In this document: piece by piece, positions 37,556 to 47,534 of the stretch
Layout of the letters: each line of letters opens with the position of its first letter
Numbering within the stretch: the stretch's first letter is position 1
Assembly (NCBI GenBank): GCA_009693165.1
Contig: SHXX01000009.1
Location: forward strand, 1 to 48,255
Origin: Chloroflexota bacterium
Lineage (GTDB): Bacteria > Chloroflexota > UBA11872 > UBA12225
Direction of reading: 5' to 3'
Length of the DNA: 48,255 bases
Position numbers and translations under genes: made by a program
Notes under the pieces: generated by a model
Told to the model about the DNA's origin: nothing
The model's database searches: none
Seen by the model: the letters and a program-made list of their open reading frames with translations, nothing else

Positions 37556-38050
37556 GGCCTCCTGACCGGCGGGTATCCCATGGATTTCACCCGCGGATTA
37601 CGGCCTGGCGAGTGGCAAAACTAAAGTCATGATGGTTGGGGCTCAGCGTCGACGGGCTAATGAAACGCTTGGGCGCATGAACCGCGGCCCTCACTCTTGA
37701 TCGCCACATTACGCTCCCGAAAAGTTAGATTCAGACCACTGGACTGGCATGACCAGCGTTCCATGCTTTTATACATATCACGTACTAGGGAGTGCCCACG
37801 CGTGATCGCCAATTTCCACATCCCAGCTGAACTGATCAGCACTTGACCGGGGCGAGTATCGTTCAGCCGCCCGGGCGCCCGGGCTGCAAGTGACTCTGGG
37901 CCAGCGACGCGGGCGGACGCCGGACCCTGACGCCTGACTAGGCCCCGCGGGACTGTCTCTTCAAGCCACGGAGACCCGGTAATCCGAGATACGATTCGTG
38001 ATGAACGGACACGTCAGGCATGCGAGACTGCGGACTGTGAAACCAACGGC

Positions 38051-38764
38051 ATGAGTGACGGATTGAAAATCTCTACCACGGTCTCCACGCCGTGGTGGGT
38101 CCGAAAGCGATGGCGACTCGGGCTGGCCATTGCATGGGGCGTGTACGTGTGCTATCCAAATCCGGGTGTTCTGGTGCGATCGATCCAGAACGCGTGGAGA
38201 CCGGTCATCGACGCCGAAGCCGTGCGCGAATGGGCACTTACTTTGCCAGCCAACGCACGGCAAATCGAGGCGGCGGTGCTTGAACGGGTCACGTACGCCG
38301 TACCGTGGGAAACCGATGGTGTGCCGTGGACCTTCCCGACACCGGCGGAAGTAATGGCACGCAACGCGGGAGACTGCCAGGGGCGCGCGGTCGTACTTGC
38401 GAGCGTCTTCGAGGCGCGAGGCATGCCCTATCGGTTGGAAGCTTCATTCGACCACATCTGGGTTGACTATCCGGGACGCAAGGGCACCGGGATTGAAAAT
38501 CCGAACAAGGTGATGGTCCGCCGCGCTCCAACGGCCGACGGTTGGGCGTCACGAACGAGGCTGCCCGAAATTGATTGGGCGGAGTCGTGGCGGATTGAAC
38601 GCGAGTACTTCTGGGACACCGCACCGTGGCTCAGGCGCATCCTGATCGCATCGGGGTGGGTTGCTCTCGCATTGATCCCAATGGTCCGTCGACGCATCCG
38701 GTCAATCGGCCCGGACGCCACCGCTTCTCACCGTGACGTCTCACCCGTGACCACGGTCTTCTGA
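38051..38764 (+). CDS. Transglutaminase-like membrane protein
   Basis: Cys/His motifs: TPAEVMARNAGDCQGRAVVLASVFEARGMPYRLEASFDHIWVDY; TM segments at the N- and C-terminal ends. Confidence 0.7.
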   Translation: MSDGLKISTTVSTPWWVRKRWRLGLAIAWGVYVCYPNPGVLVRSIQNAWRPVIDAEAVREWALTLPANARQIEAAVLERVTYAVPWETDGVPWTFPTPAEVMARNAGDCQGRAVVLASVFEARGMPYRLEASFDHIWVDYPGRKGTGIENPNKVMVRRAPTADGWASRTRLPEIDWAESWRIEREYFWDTAPWLRRILIASGWVALALIPMVRRRIRSIGPDATASHRDVSPVTTVF

Positions 38765-38907
38765 ATGGACCGGCACCGTATCCTCGTGATGCAACGCCGT
38801 ACGCCAGTCCGACGCCGACCTTCCTGACGAACCCGCCATGCATGCCCATTCCCGAGGGACCGAGGAGGAAACGTGCCTCGGCGCCAAAAACGCACTGGAG
38901 AAACCCG

Positions 38908-39177
38908 ATGCCGATCATTCCCGAAGGTGGCATTCCGACCCAGTTGGTAATCCATCCGACAAGTGGTGACGCCATCGTGATCCACGCAGACATGGCCGAT
39001 GTGGTCATCTACCGGGCGTCGGATTGGGATGCGAATGGGAGCAGTGCCTCCCCGATCGCATCGTTGTCGCGAGACGAGATTGCCACTCTGGCCGGCTTTG
39101 TCCGCTATTGGCTTGACGATGACACTGAAGGTTTCCGTTTCTCATCCGAAACTCCAAACATCACGTTCCGGAAATAG
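38908..39177 (+). CDS. Hypothetical protein (~89 aa)
   Basis: MPIIPEGGIPTQLVIHPTSGDAIVIHADMADVVIYRASDWDANGSSASPIASLSRDEIATLAGFVRYWLDD...; co-directional with neighbours. Confidence 0.5.
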   Translation: MPIIPEGGIPTQLVIHPTSGDAIVIHADMADVVIYRASDWDANGSSASPIASLSRDEIATLAGFVRYWLDDDTEGFRFSSETPNITFRK

Positions 39178-39230
39178 GCGTCACGCAACAACTCGCACAG
39201 CTGACGGCCGCCGACTACCATCGTGTCACC

Positions 39231-40238
39231 ATGACAACAGAAGTTCGGCTTGCCCTCCTCGGTTGCGGCGCGATCGCGCGATATCACCTTGACGCCATCA
39301 AAGGACACGTCCCCCGCGTGAGGGTCACCGCGTGCATCGACGCAGACTCGACGCGCGCGTCGGCCTATGCCCAAGAGACCGGCGGAACTGCGTTCGCCTC
39401 TCTTGATGACGCGATCGCCGCTGATGCGTTCGACGCGATCAGCATCATGCTTCCTCATGACCTGCACGAATCGACCACATTGAAGTGCCTTGCCGCCGGC
39501 AAGCACGTGATGCTTGAGAAGCCGATGGCACCGACGCTTGAGGCGTCATCCCGGATCCTGGATGCGGCGCGTGCCAGCGGCCGGGTCTTCATGCTCGCTG
39601 AGAATGCTCAATACTGGCCAGAGGTCGTCGCAGCGCTCAACCTCATTCGGCAGGGAGAGATAGGCGACCTGGTCACCGGTCGCGCCGCCTTCGTTTCCGA
39701 GTACAACCCGTACTGGTTCACGGGGCAGGCTTGGCGCCTTTCGCAGGCAAGGACTGGCGGTGGGATCACGATCGATGGTGGGTCGCATTGGGTCCGGCCA
39801 ATGCGGATGTGGTTTGGCAACATCACCCGTGTCGTGGGCGTAGTCGGATACCCAATGGAAGAGATGCAGGGTGATTCCCTTATGCGCTCCCTTGTGCAAT
39901 TCGAATCGGGTGTCTACGCCTCATACGATGGCCTGATGGTGAACACGCCACTCGGGCCGCAGGAATCTTGGCGGATTACCGGGACCGACGGTGAGATAGT
40001 GATCGGAGGCTTCCCCGGAGGCGGGGTCAACCTGTACAACCCGAAGCACCGCGGTGGTCTCGCCCTAGAAGGCAATTGGGGTTATGCCGTGAGTTTTGTC
40101 GGCGAAAACCAGGATTTTGTCAACGCCATTCTAGATGGTACCCCGCTCGCCGCCGGTCCAGAGGATTCGCTTCAGGAACTTCGGGTGGCGCACGCCATCT
40201 ATAAATCGGCCGCATCCGGGAGCTGGGAAAACGTCTGA
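39231..40238 (+). CDS. Gfo/Idh/MocA family oxidoreductase
   Basis: VRLALLGCGAIARYHLDAIKGHVPRVRVTACIDADSTRA...AGKHVMLEKPMAPTLEASSRILDAA...GGGITIDGGSHWVRPMRMWFG. Confidence 0.92.
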   Translation: MTTEVRLALLGCGAIARYHLDAIKGHVPRVRVTACIDADSTRASAYAQETGGTAFASLDDAIAADAFDAISIMLPHDLHESTTLKCLAAGKHVMLEKPMAPTLEASSRILDAARASGRVFMLAENAQYWPEVVAALNLIRQGEIGDLVTGRAAFVSEYNPYWFTGQAWRLSQARTGGGITIDGGSHWVRPMRMWFGNITRVVGVVGYPMEEMQGDSLMRSLVQFESGVYASYDGLMVNTPLGPQESWRITGTDGEIVIGGFPGGGVNLYNPKHRGGLALEGNWGYAVSFVGENQDFVNAILDGTPLAAGPEDSLQELRVAHAIYKSAASGSWENV

Positions 40239-40242
40239 GCCA

Positions 40243-41046
40243 CTAACCCCGCGCCTCGTCGATCAGGCGCGGGAGTTCGGCTAGCGAGCGGATCACCGGA
40301 GTTCCTGCGGTCCGTTCAGGCGGATATCGTCCATCACGGTCCAGAAGGACTGGACGTACGCCGACTGCACGCGCGCCCTCAACGTCGGCGGTCACGCTGT
40401 CGCCCACGTGAATTGCCAAGTTCGACTCGGACCGAGTGAGCCCGGCGTGGGTGAGGGCTGCATCAAAGATTGCCTCGTCGGGCTTCTCGGAATATACGAC
40501 GCCCGATACCACCAGGAAATCAAAATGACGGGTCAGGTCCCAGTGGTTCAAGAGTGGTTCAAGCCACTCCTCCCAGTTCGAGACGACGCCAACAATCAGT
40601 CCGTCCTGCTTACGGCGCCGGTCAAGTTCGTCCAGCAATGGACGTGCGTCATCGAAGAGCACCCACGTGTCGAAGTCGTTGAAGCGCGCGTGACACGCCT
40701 GAGCGATAGCCGGGATCATCCGGTCGGACACGCCACAACTCGAAAGCATCTCCGAGTACCGCCACGTCCAGTGTGCACGCGACTTCCCGAGTGAAGTTGT
40801 GTGTCGCTCGCCGTCCCGAAAGCGTGACGCGATCACCGGAGCGAGTTCACGTTCAGTCGCCAGAAGAGCCTCGGGTGTGATCGGTGCCCCATGCATGCCA
40901 GCGACGTCGGAAATCACGTGTGCCCATGTTGGGTGCGCGCACAGCAGGGTCTCACCGACATCGAGAAAGACGGCCCGTATGGATGCGGTCGCGGTCAATT
41001 CTGGCACCTCAGTATCTGTAAACCTGCTGGCGGGCCACGACGGCAA
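40243..41046 (-). CDS. HAD-superfamily hydrolase
   Basis: AVFLDVGETLLCAHPTWAHV (motif I), GVVSNWEEWLEPLL (motif II), SEKPDEAIFDAAL...HVGDSVTADVEGARAVGVRPVLLDR (motifs III/IV). Confidence 0.9.
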   Translation of the reverse strand: MPSWPASRFTDTEVPELTATASIRAVFLDVGETLLCAHPTWAHVISDVAGMHGAPITPEALLATERELAPVIASRFRDGERHTTSLGKSRAHWTWRYSEMLSSCGVSDRMIPAIAQACHARFNDFDTWVLFDDARPLLDELDRRRKQDGLIVGVVSNWEEWLEPLLNHWDLTRHFDFLVVSGVVYSEKPDEAIFDAALTHAGLTRSESNLAIHVGDSVTADVEGARAVGVRPVLLDRDGRYPPERTAGTPVIRSLAELPRLIDEARG

Positions 41047-41086
41047 TCGCGCGCCAAACCACTGTCAATGGTAAGGCAATGATCGG

Positions 41087-41353
41087 TCAAGGGTAGAGTG
41101 CCTTGCCTGAACGATCCTCCAGGAGGATTGCATCCGTCGGACACCGGCGCGCCGCGGCCCAGATGCGCGCATCGGTTTCCGCAACCGGATTGACAAACCG
41201 GACCTTCCCAGCCACGTCAAGCGAGAATCCGACCGGCGCCAGCGCCACGCAATCCGCAGCCCCGATGCAGACGCTTCGGTCGAGAATGATCACCAATTCT
41301 CCCGGCCCTCTGGCCTCAACCATGTCGTCTGAGGTCTCATTGGAAGTGCTCAT
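41087..41353 (-). CDS. Small ferredoxin
   Basis: VIILDRSVCIGAADCVALAPVGFSLDVAGKVRFVNP...AARRCPTDAILLED; Cys spacing typical of single-cluster ferredoxins. Confidence 0.8.
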   Translation of the reverse strand: MSTSNETSDDMVEARGPGELVIILDRSVCIGAADCVALAPVGFSLDVAGKVRFVNPVAETDARIWAAARRCPTDAILLEDRSGKALYP

Positions 41354-41382
41354 CGCTCTGTTGGGAAGGCTACCATTGGCAG

Positions 41383-42270
41383 GTGAGCATCCACGGTTCG
41401 GTGGCACCAGGCCCGCACTCGAACGGGTCCCGGACTGTCGACGTGGACGGCCTTTCCTGCCATGTCATAGACAGCGGACAGGGTGAACCGGTCCTCCTCC
41501 TCCACGGCATTGGCGGGTCTGCCGAAGAGTGGTCCAAGGTGATCCCTCAACTTTCCACCCGTTTCCGGGTCCTGGCACCGGATGCGCCGGGACATGGCCT
41601 GTCGCCAAAGCCTTCCGGTCGGGCGCATCCGTATGACCTTGCGTACTACACCCGGTTTGTATTGGAATTGCTGGATGCTCTCGGCATCGAACGGATCCCG
41701 GTCGTTGGCATGTCCGCGGGGGGCGCGATTGCCTTGAACCTCGCGACCGCCATGCCCGACCGGGTAGCGAGCCTCGTCCTTGTGAGTTCGGCCGGACTTG
41801 GAACTGAAGTGGCATGGTCTTACCGCCTTGGTTCGATCGCCCCACCATTCGTACGGTTTGGACTTCACCGCTCGACGGCCGCATCCACCCGGTCATTCGG
41901 CCGCGCGCTCTGCTTCAACCCCGAACGCATTCCGGATGGGTGGGCCGAGAGGCGGGTCGAGTCGTGGCGGGCACCCGGAGCAGTTGATGCATTTCTAGCC
42001 ACCGCGCGCGCCACAATCGGGTGGTCAGGCCAGAGGCACAACTTCGTCCACTGCCTACGTGAGATCAGTCACCGGACACTGATCCTGTGGGGAAGAAATG
42101 ACCCAATCCTGCCAGTCGCACACGCAACTCGTGCCGAGCGCCTGATCCCTGGTTCCACCCTTCATATCTATGACAAGTGTGGGCACATGCCCATCTGGGA
42201 ATACCCAAGCGATGTCTCGGCACGGATTGCCGACTTCCTCTCTGCCCCGGTCAACGCTGCGAAGTCCTGA
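41383..42270 (+). CDS. Alpha/beta-fold hydrolase
   Basis: VLLLHGIGGSAEEWSKVIPQLSTRFRVLAPDAPGHG, VGMSAGGAIALNLA, LILWGRNDPILPV, CGHMPIWEYP. Confidence 0.9.
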   Translation: MSIHGSVAPGPHSNGSRTVDVDGLSCHVIDSGQGEPVLLLHGIGGSAEEWSKVIPQLSTRFRVLAPDAPGHGLSPKPSGRAHPYDLAYYTRFVLELLDALGIERIPVVGMSAGGAIALNLATAMPDRVASLVLVSSAGLGTEVAWSYRLGSIAPPFVRFGLHRSTAASTRSFGRALCFNPERIPDGWAERRVESWRAPGAVDAFLATARATIGWSGQRHNFVHCLREISHRTLILWGRNDPILPVAHATRAERLIPGSTLHIYDKCGHMPIWEYPSDVSARIADFLSAPVNAAKS

Positions 42271-42437
42271 TCAAATTGGCTTCCAACCGCTGTGGTGAGT
42301 GCGTGGGGAACCACCGGAATTGATGGTCACTTCCTTTGGACTGGCTACCGGATCCCGGGTCGGCAAGACCAATTTCCAAATTCCTCGCGAGTTTCGGCAG
42401 ACCCCCTTCAGGATATCCAAGTTGTGTCGATAGTAAT

Positions 42438-42846
42438 GATGAGCGGGTGGAGAATGCACCATCTGCCGCGCACCTCGCGCAACGGAGCCGATGAAATGAT
42501 TGCGTCGACGATTGCCAACCGCGGTATCGAAGCTTACTCACGAGTACGCCTCGGGGCGGCCGACGGGTCGGTCACACGGGGACGTGCGTCCACCGCAGAA
42601 CTTGCCGTTCAGCCAAGCGTGTCCCCGGATGTGTTGCTGCGGCAGATGAGGTCTGGGCGCACATTGGCTGAAGTGTCGGTGAGCATCGGACCGTCAGCGT
42701 TTACGCCTTCGAGTGGTTCCCGGACGCCAGGTGCGGCGCGTAAGGAGAACGATGGAGCCTACGTCGCACCAATCGTGGCCCAGGCAGCCGCTCAGGCACC
42801 AGCCGCCAACCAGGCCGTTCCTGGCGCGGTTCGTGCAAACGCGTAA
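42438..42846 (+). CDS. Hypothetical small Ala/Ser-rich protein
   Basis: ORF in 42292..42846 followed directly by a strong terminator; no family recognised and start uncertain. Confidence 0.4.
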
Positions 42847-42872
42847 GGTCATTTCCTACCAAACTTGAAACG

Positions 42873-42908
42873 CCGCCATGGGGATGGGTTCCCCACGGCG
42901 GTTTTTTT
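42873..42908 (+). terminator. Rho-independent terminator
   Basis: CCGCCATGGGGA-TGGGT-TCCCCACGGCGG stem-loop followed by TTTTTTT. Confidence 0.9.
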
Positions 42909-42930
42909 GTGGCGGATCGACGTGCGTTGC

Positions 42931-43779
42931 CTAGAACAGGCAGACGCCACCGCAGATCGGGATGATCTGTCCCGTGACGTAATCCGAAAGGTCAGTGCAC
43001 AGGAACTCGACGACCTTTGCACAGTCTTCCGGATCGCCCAGCCTGCCCAAGGCGATCTCCTGGACGAGCCGGTCTCGGGTCTCGGGTTCGTTGCGCCCAC
43101 TTGCCAGGGCGCGAGACGAGAGGATCCACCCCGGCGCGATGCAGTTGACGTTCACGCCGAAGCGCCCGAGATCAGACGCAAGTTTCCTGGTGTAGTGATG
43201 GACAGCGGCCTTCGCCACCGAATACGAGGTTCCTCCTCCGGCACCTTGGGATCGCAAGCCGGCCTGTGATCCAACAAGGACGATCCTGCCTCGACCCTGC
43301 CTCTTCATGATTGGCGCAACTGCCTGACAAGTGATCACCGCGCTCGTGAAATTCAGATCCATCATCCGTTGAAAGTCGTCAATCGGAACCTCACTGGCGA
43401 CGCTCGGACCGGGAACCAGTGCCCCACCGGTGTTGCAAATGACGATATCGAGACGCCCGAATACTTCCTCGATCTTGGCAACCATCGCCCGGACCTGCGC
43501 CTCGTTCGTCGCATCGGCCTCGATGCCAATCGACCGGCGATCCAGTGCCCGGATCTCATCGACGACGGTTTCACATCCCGGTGTCAATGGTTCGTCGTAG
43601 CGCCGATTCGCAGTGAGGTCCAGGTCATTTATGACCACGTCGGCACCGAGGCGGGCCAGGCGGAGCGCATAGGCGCGCCCGAGACCGCGCGCACTGCCGG
43701 TCACGAGCGCCACCTGACCGGTCAGTTTCGGCGGCAGTGGTTCAAGTGCAAGCACATCCTCGACGGATCGTCCGGTCAC
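42931..43779 (-). CDS. SDR family NAD(P)-dependent oxidoreductase
   Basis: TGSARGLGRAYALRLARLGADVVINDLDL, ICNTGGAL, SYSVAKAAVHHYTRKLASDLGRFGVNVNCIAPGW. Confidence 0.92.
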   Translation of the reverse strand: MTGRSVEDVLALEPLPPKLTGQVALVTGSARGLGRAYALRLARLGADVVINDLDLTANRRYDEPLTPGCETVVDEIRALDRRSIGIEADATNEAQVRAMVAKIEEVFGRLDIVICNTGGALVPGPSVASEVPIDDFQRMMDLNFTSAVITCQAVAPIMKRQGRGRIVLVGSQAGLRSQGAGGGTSYSVAKAAVHHYTRKLASDLGRFGVNVNCIAPGWILSSRALASGRNEPETRDRLVQEIALGRLGDPEDCAKVVEFLCTDLSDYVTGQIIPICGGVCLF

Positions 43780-43898
43780 GTTGGGATCTCTCCTTGGGCA
43801 GGTGTGAACAAGTCTGTTTCCAACCCAGTCTATCCGCGTCCCAAGGGTGGCCCGGAACCGGCACACCGACGCAATGGGCAGTCATACTTGGCATCAGG

Positions 43899-45758
43899 AT
43901 GAACCTGACAAGCCTCCGCGACCTGATCGATCTCCTGCGTCGCGAGGGCGAGATCGTGGAAGTTACCGCGCCAGTCGATCCGTATCTTGAGATCGCCGAG
44001 GTCCACCGGCGCGTGATCGCTGCGGGAGGCCCGGCACTGCTCTTCCGATCGCCAAAAGGCAGCGACTTTCCCGTCGTCACGAACCTGTTCGGGACGATGC
44101 GACGGATTGAACTGGCGTTCGGGCGACGGCCGGTCGACTTCGTGCGCCAGGCCGCACGTGCGGCGACGGAACTCCTGCCGCCGACTCCGGCGAAGCTGTG
44201 GGAGTTCAGGGGCCTTGTTGGTGCGGGACTTCGCGTGGGGCTCCGTCGCGAAGCGACCGGACCAATCCTCGACGCCGTCCATTCACCGCCTGACCTCACG
44301 CGCCTGCCGGTGTTGACGTTGTCTCCCGACGATGGCGGACCGTTCGTCACGTTGCCCCTTGTCTTTACCGAGCACCCGGGTCCAGATGGTCACGGACACA
44401 ACCTTGGCATGTACCGGATGCAGGTCTACGACCGGCAGACGACCGGAATGCACTGGCAGATTGGCAAGGGCGGTGGGTTCCACCATGCGGCGGCTGAGCG
44501 TAATGGTCACGCACTGCCAGTGACCGTATTCCTCGGTGGCCCGCCGGCGATGATCCTCGGCGCAATCGCGCCGCTTCCGGAGAACCTTCCCGAACTGCTG
44601 CTGTCGTCACTGCTCATGGGCGAGCGGCTAGGTAGAACGCCAGACCCGGTAGGTGGATATCCCCTTTTGTCTCAAGCCGAGTTCGCCCTCGTCGGGGAGG
44701 TACCACCGGCGATCAGACGCACCGAGGGTCCGTTCGGCGACCACTACGGGTACTACTCGATGGCCCACGAGTTCCCGGTATTCAACGTCCGCAGGCTGTA
44801 TCACCGCAGGGATGCGATCTATCCCGCAACCGTCGTGGCCCAACCGCGGCAGGAAGACTACTTCATCGGGGAGTACCTCCAGGAACTGCTCTCCCCACTG
44901 TTCCCACTGGTCATGCCATCAGTGCGTGATATCTGGAGCTACGGCGAAACGGGCTTCCATTCCCTTGCTGCCGCAGTGGTACATGAACGGTACGCGCGGG
45001 AAGCGTTATCGGCGGCGTTCCGAATACTCGGCGAGGGGCAACTGGCACTGACAAAGTTTCTGCTGGTCACCGACACTCCCCGTGATCTCAAGGACTTTCC
45101 CGGCACGTTGGAACACATCCTCGCCCGGGCGAACTTCAATACCGACCTGTTCATTTTCGACCAGACCGCAATGGACACGCTTGATTACACAGGCAGTTCA
45201 CTGAACCGCGGAAGCAAGGGAGTGTTGATCGGGACGGGACCAGCGAAGCGACGTCTCCCGAGTGTCTTCGGCCTGGCCGAGGGGACGACACTGCCTGCCG
45301 GTGTTGCTGCGGCTGATGCCTTCTGTGACGGGTGCCTCGTCGTCTCCGGCCCAGCCTTCGAGGACGAACCCGGAGCGGTCGCAAGGCTTGTTTCGGCACC
45401 GGCGTTTGCCGGGTGGCCGCTGATCGTTCTCACCGACGACGTGTCCATCGCGCGCGACCCGGAGCGGTTCCTGTGGGCAACCTTCACCCGCTTCTCACCC
45501 GGTGCGGACATTCATGCCGCCCGGACACTTGCAAGGCGCCACCACCTGTCATACGAACCGCCGATCGGTATCGATGCCCGCATGAAGCCTTGGTACCCGA
45601 AGGAAGTTCGACCGCTGAAGTCGACTGCGGAAGGGGTGGATACGCGGTGGAAGGCACTCTTTCCACAAGGTATGGCCCAGAATCCGCGCCCATGCGGGCC
45701 ACCTGAGGATGACAATGCCCGAGTGCCGCTCCAACGTTCAATCGCGCCAAAGGATTGA
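43899..45758 (+). CDS. UbiD family decarboxylase
   Basis: MNLTSLRDLIDLLRREGEIVEVTAPVDPYLEIAEVHRRV...GPALLFRSPKGSDFPVVTNLFGTMRRIELAFG...GMHWQIGKGGGFHH...EGPFGDHYGYYS. Confidence 0.92.
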   Translation: MNLTSLRDLIDLLRREGEIVEVTAPVDPYLEIAEVHRRVIAAGGPALLFRSPKGSDFPVVTNLFGTMRRIELAFGRRPVDFVRQAARAATELLPPTPAKLWEFRGLVGAGLRVGLRREATGPILDAVHSPPDLTRLPVLTLSPDDGGPFVTLPLVFTEHPGPDGHGHNLGMYRMQVYDRQTTGMHWQIGKGGGFHHAAAERNGHALPVTVFLGGPPAMILGAIAPLPENLPELLLSSLLMGERLGRTPDPVGGYPLLSQAEFALVGEVPPAIRRTEGPFGDHYGYYSMAHEFPVFNVRRLYHRRDAIYPATVVAQPRQEDYFIGEYLQELLSPLFPLVMPSVRDIWSYGETGFHSLAAAVVHERYAREALSAAFRILGEGQLALTKFLLVTDTPRDLKDFPGTLEHILARANFNTDLFIFDQTAMDTLDYTGSSLNRGSKGVLIGTGPAKRRLPSVFGLAEGTTLPAGVAAADAFCDGCLVVSGPAFEDEPGAVARLVSAPAFAGWPLIVLTDDVSIARDPERFLWATFTRFSPGADIHAARTLARRHHLSYEPPIGIDARMKPWYPKEVRPLKSTAEGVDTRWKALFPQGMAQNPRPCGPPEDDNARVPLQRSIAPKD

Positions 45759-45760
45759 CA

Positions 45761-46465
45761 TTAAGCGGGCAAATCAAACAGGAGTGCCTCGGCTTCCATG
45801 GCGGTGCCGGTGAGACGCACCGAAGATTCTCCCGTGAAAGATGCGCCGTCCCCCGGATTGAGAGAGACGTCGTTGACAGAAAGCGCGCCAGTCGCGACGT
45901 GCAGCCACGCGACGCGACCGGGTGCGAGGATATGGGCGACCCTGTCGCCATCGCGCAACACGGTTGCGAAGATGCGTGCGTCCTGGCGGAATGCGAGTGA
46001 TCCGGAAACGCGGTCCGGGGACATGATCAGGCAGAGACGACCCGCCTTCGCGTCGGGCCCAAAGGCAGCCTGGGAATAGACCGGTTCGAGGCCCGGACGA
46101 TTGGTCTGAAGCCATACTTGAAGAAAATGCACCTCTTTAGCAGACGACGGATTTGCCTCGCTATGGGCCATGCCGGTCCCGGCAGATATGAGTTGCACAT
46201 CGTGACGATGCACGGTCGCACGCACGCCCGTGGTGTCTTCATGCGAGAGTGACCCATTCAGGATGTACGAGAAGATCTCGAAATCCCGATGCGGGTGCAT
46301 TGGAAAGCCGTGACCGGGCGCCACTCGGTCCTGGTTGATGACGCGAAGGACCGAGAACCCCCGGTGGGCAGGATCGTGATATTGCCCGAACGAGAATGTA
46401 TGGCGGCTGTCCAGCCACCCGAAATCCGCGTGACCTCTTTCTTCAGACCGTCGGATAGCGATCAT
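45761..46465 (-). CDS. Pirin family protein
   Basis: RRSEERGHADFGWLDSRHTFSFGQYHDPAHRGFSVLRVINQDRVAPGHGFPMHPHRDFEIFSYILNGSLSHEDTTG. Confidence 0.93.
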   Translation of the reverse strand: MIAIRRSEERGHADFGWLDSRHTFSFGQYHDPAHRGFSVLRVINQDRVAPGHGFPMHPHRDFEIFSYILNGSLSHEDTTGVRATVHRHDVQLISAGTGMAHSEANPSSAKEVHFLQVWLQTNRPGLEPVYSQAAFGPDAKAGRLCLIMSPDRVSGSLAFRQDARIFATVLRDGDRVAHILAPGRVAWLHVATGALSVNDVSLNPGDGASFTGESSVRLTGTAMEAEALLFDLPA

Positions 46466-47382
46466 CGCTTGGCCACCGTAAACGCCGTTTCGGCAAGGGC
46501 GAATGCACCAACCAGCCCGGCATCCTGCCCGTACTTCGGCGCAACGAGATAGTCAGTCTGATCACCAGTGATCTGTGGGGACGCAACATACCCGGCAAGC
46601 GTTTCCCGCAACCGGCGACGCGTTCGTTCCAACACATCGCTCCGTTGCATTACGCCACCACCCACGACGATGCGACGAGGTGAAAGCGCGAGAACGATCG
46701 ATGCCAATCCCGCAGCGAGGTACCCGGCTTCGAGTTCCCAGATCGGATGGTCGTCGGGAATGGTCTCACCAAGTTGTCCGAGACGACCGCTAATTGCCGG
46801 GCCCGCCGCCATTCCCTCGAAACACCCTGCCCCGTGGTAGGTACAGAAGCCGGTGTAGTCATCCATCTGGCCATTCGGCCAGGTGAGGCGCGGGATCGGG
46901 ATATGGCCCATCTCGGGATGAAGTAGACCGTGGAGGGGGAATCCATTGATGATTGCTCCCCCACCGATGCCTGTGCCTACGGTCAGGTACACGCAGGGAT
47001 CACAACCTTGTGCCGCCCCCCAACGCCACTCCCCGAGGGCGGCACCATTCACGTCGGTGTCGAACCCGACCGGCACGTCGAACGCGTCCTGAAGCGGACC
47101 GACAATCGGCGTGTGCGCCCAACCCGGCTTCGGAGTATTCGTGACCGACCCGTAATCCGGGGCCGCCGTGTCTAGTTGGATGGGTCCAAAGCAGGCAACT
47201 CCTATGGCGCCAAGCGCGTGCCCAGCGGAAGCCTCGCGGATGAAACTGATGCAGGCAGGGATCGTCAGATCCGGCGTGCGCGTGTCCATCCGCGTGCGGG
47301 CAATGATGTTGTCCGGCCCACTTCCCACGGCCACCACAAACTTCGTTCCCCCACCCTCGATCGCGCCGAAGACGAGACCCAT
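46462..47382 (-). CDS. ROK-family sugar kinase (fructokinase-like)
   Basis: MGLVFGAIEGGGTKFVVAVG..., YLTVGTGIGGGAIINGFPLHGLLHPEMGHIPI..., RIVVGGGVMQRSDVL; stop overlaps the pirin start (ATGA). Confidence 0.9.
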   Translation of the reverse strand: MGLVFGAIEGGGTKFVVAVGSGPDNIIARTRMDTRTPDLTIPACISFIREASAGHALGAIGVACFGPIQLDTAAPDYGSVTNTPKPGWAHTPIVGPLQDAFDVPVGFDTDVNGAALGEWRWGAAQGCDPCVYLTVGTGIGGGAIINGFPLHGLLHPEMGHIPIPRLTWPNGQMDDYTGFCTYHGAGCFEGMAAGPAISGRLGQLGETIPDDHPIWELEAGYLAAGLASIVLALSPRRIVVGGGVMQRSDVLERTRRRLRETLAGYVASPQITGDQTDYLVAPKYGQDAGLVGAFALAETAFTVAKR

Positions 47383-47534
47383 CGCTGCCCTCCTGACCCG
47401 AACCGAACCAGACCGTCGCGGCGTGCACGGACCTACGGCGCCCGACTGGTCTAAAACGGGATCAGCGTACCCCATCCGGCCGTCAACCCGAGTCCACGGA
47501 GAGGCAAATGATGCTTGACTATCAGGGAGCTGGA

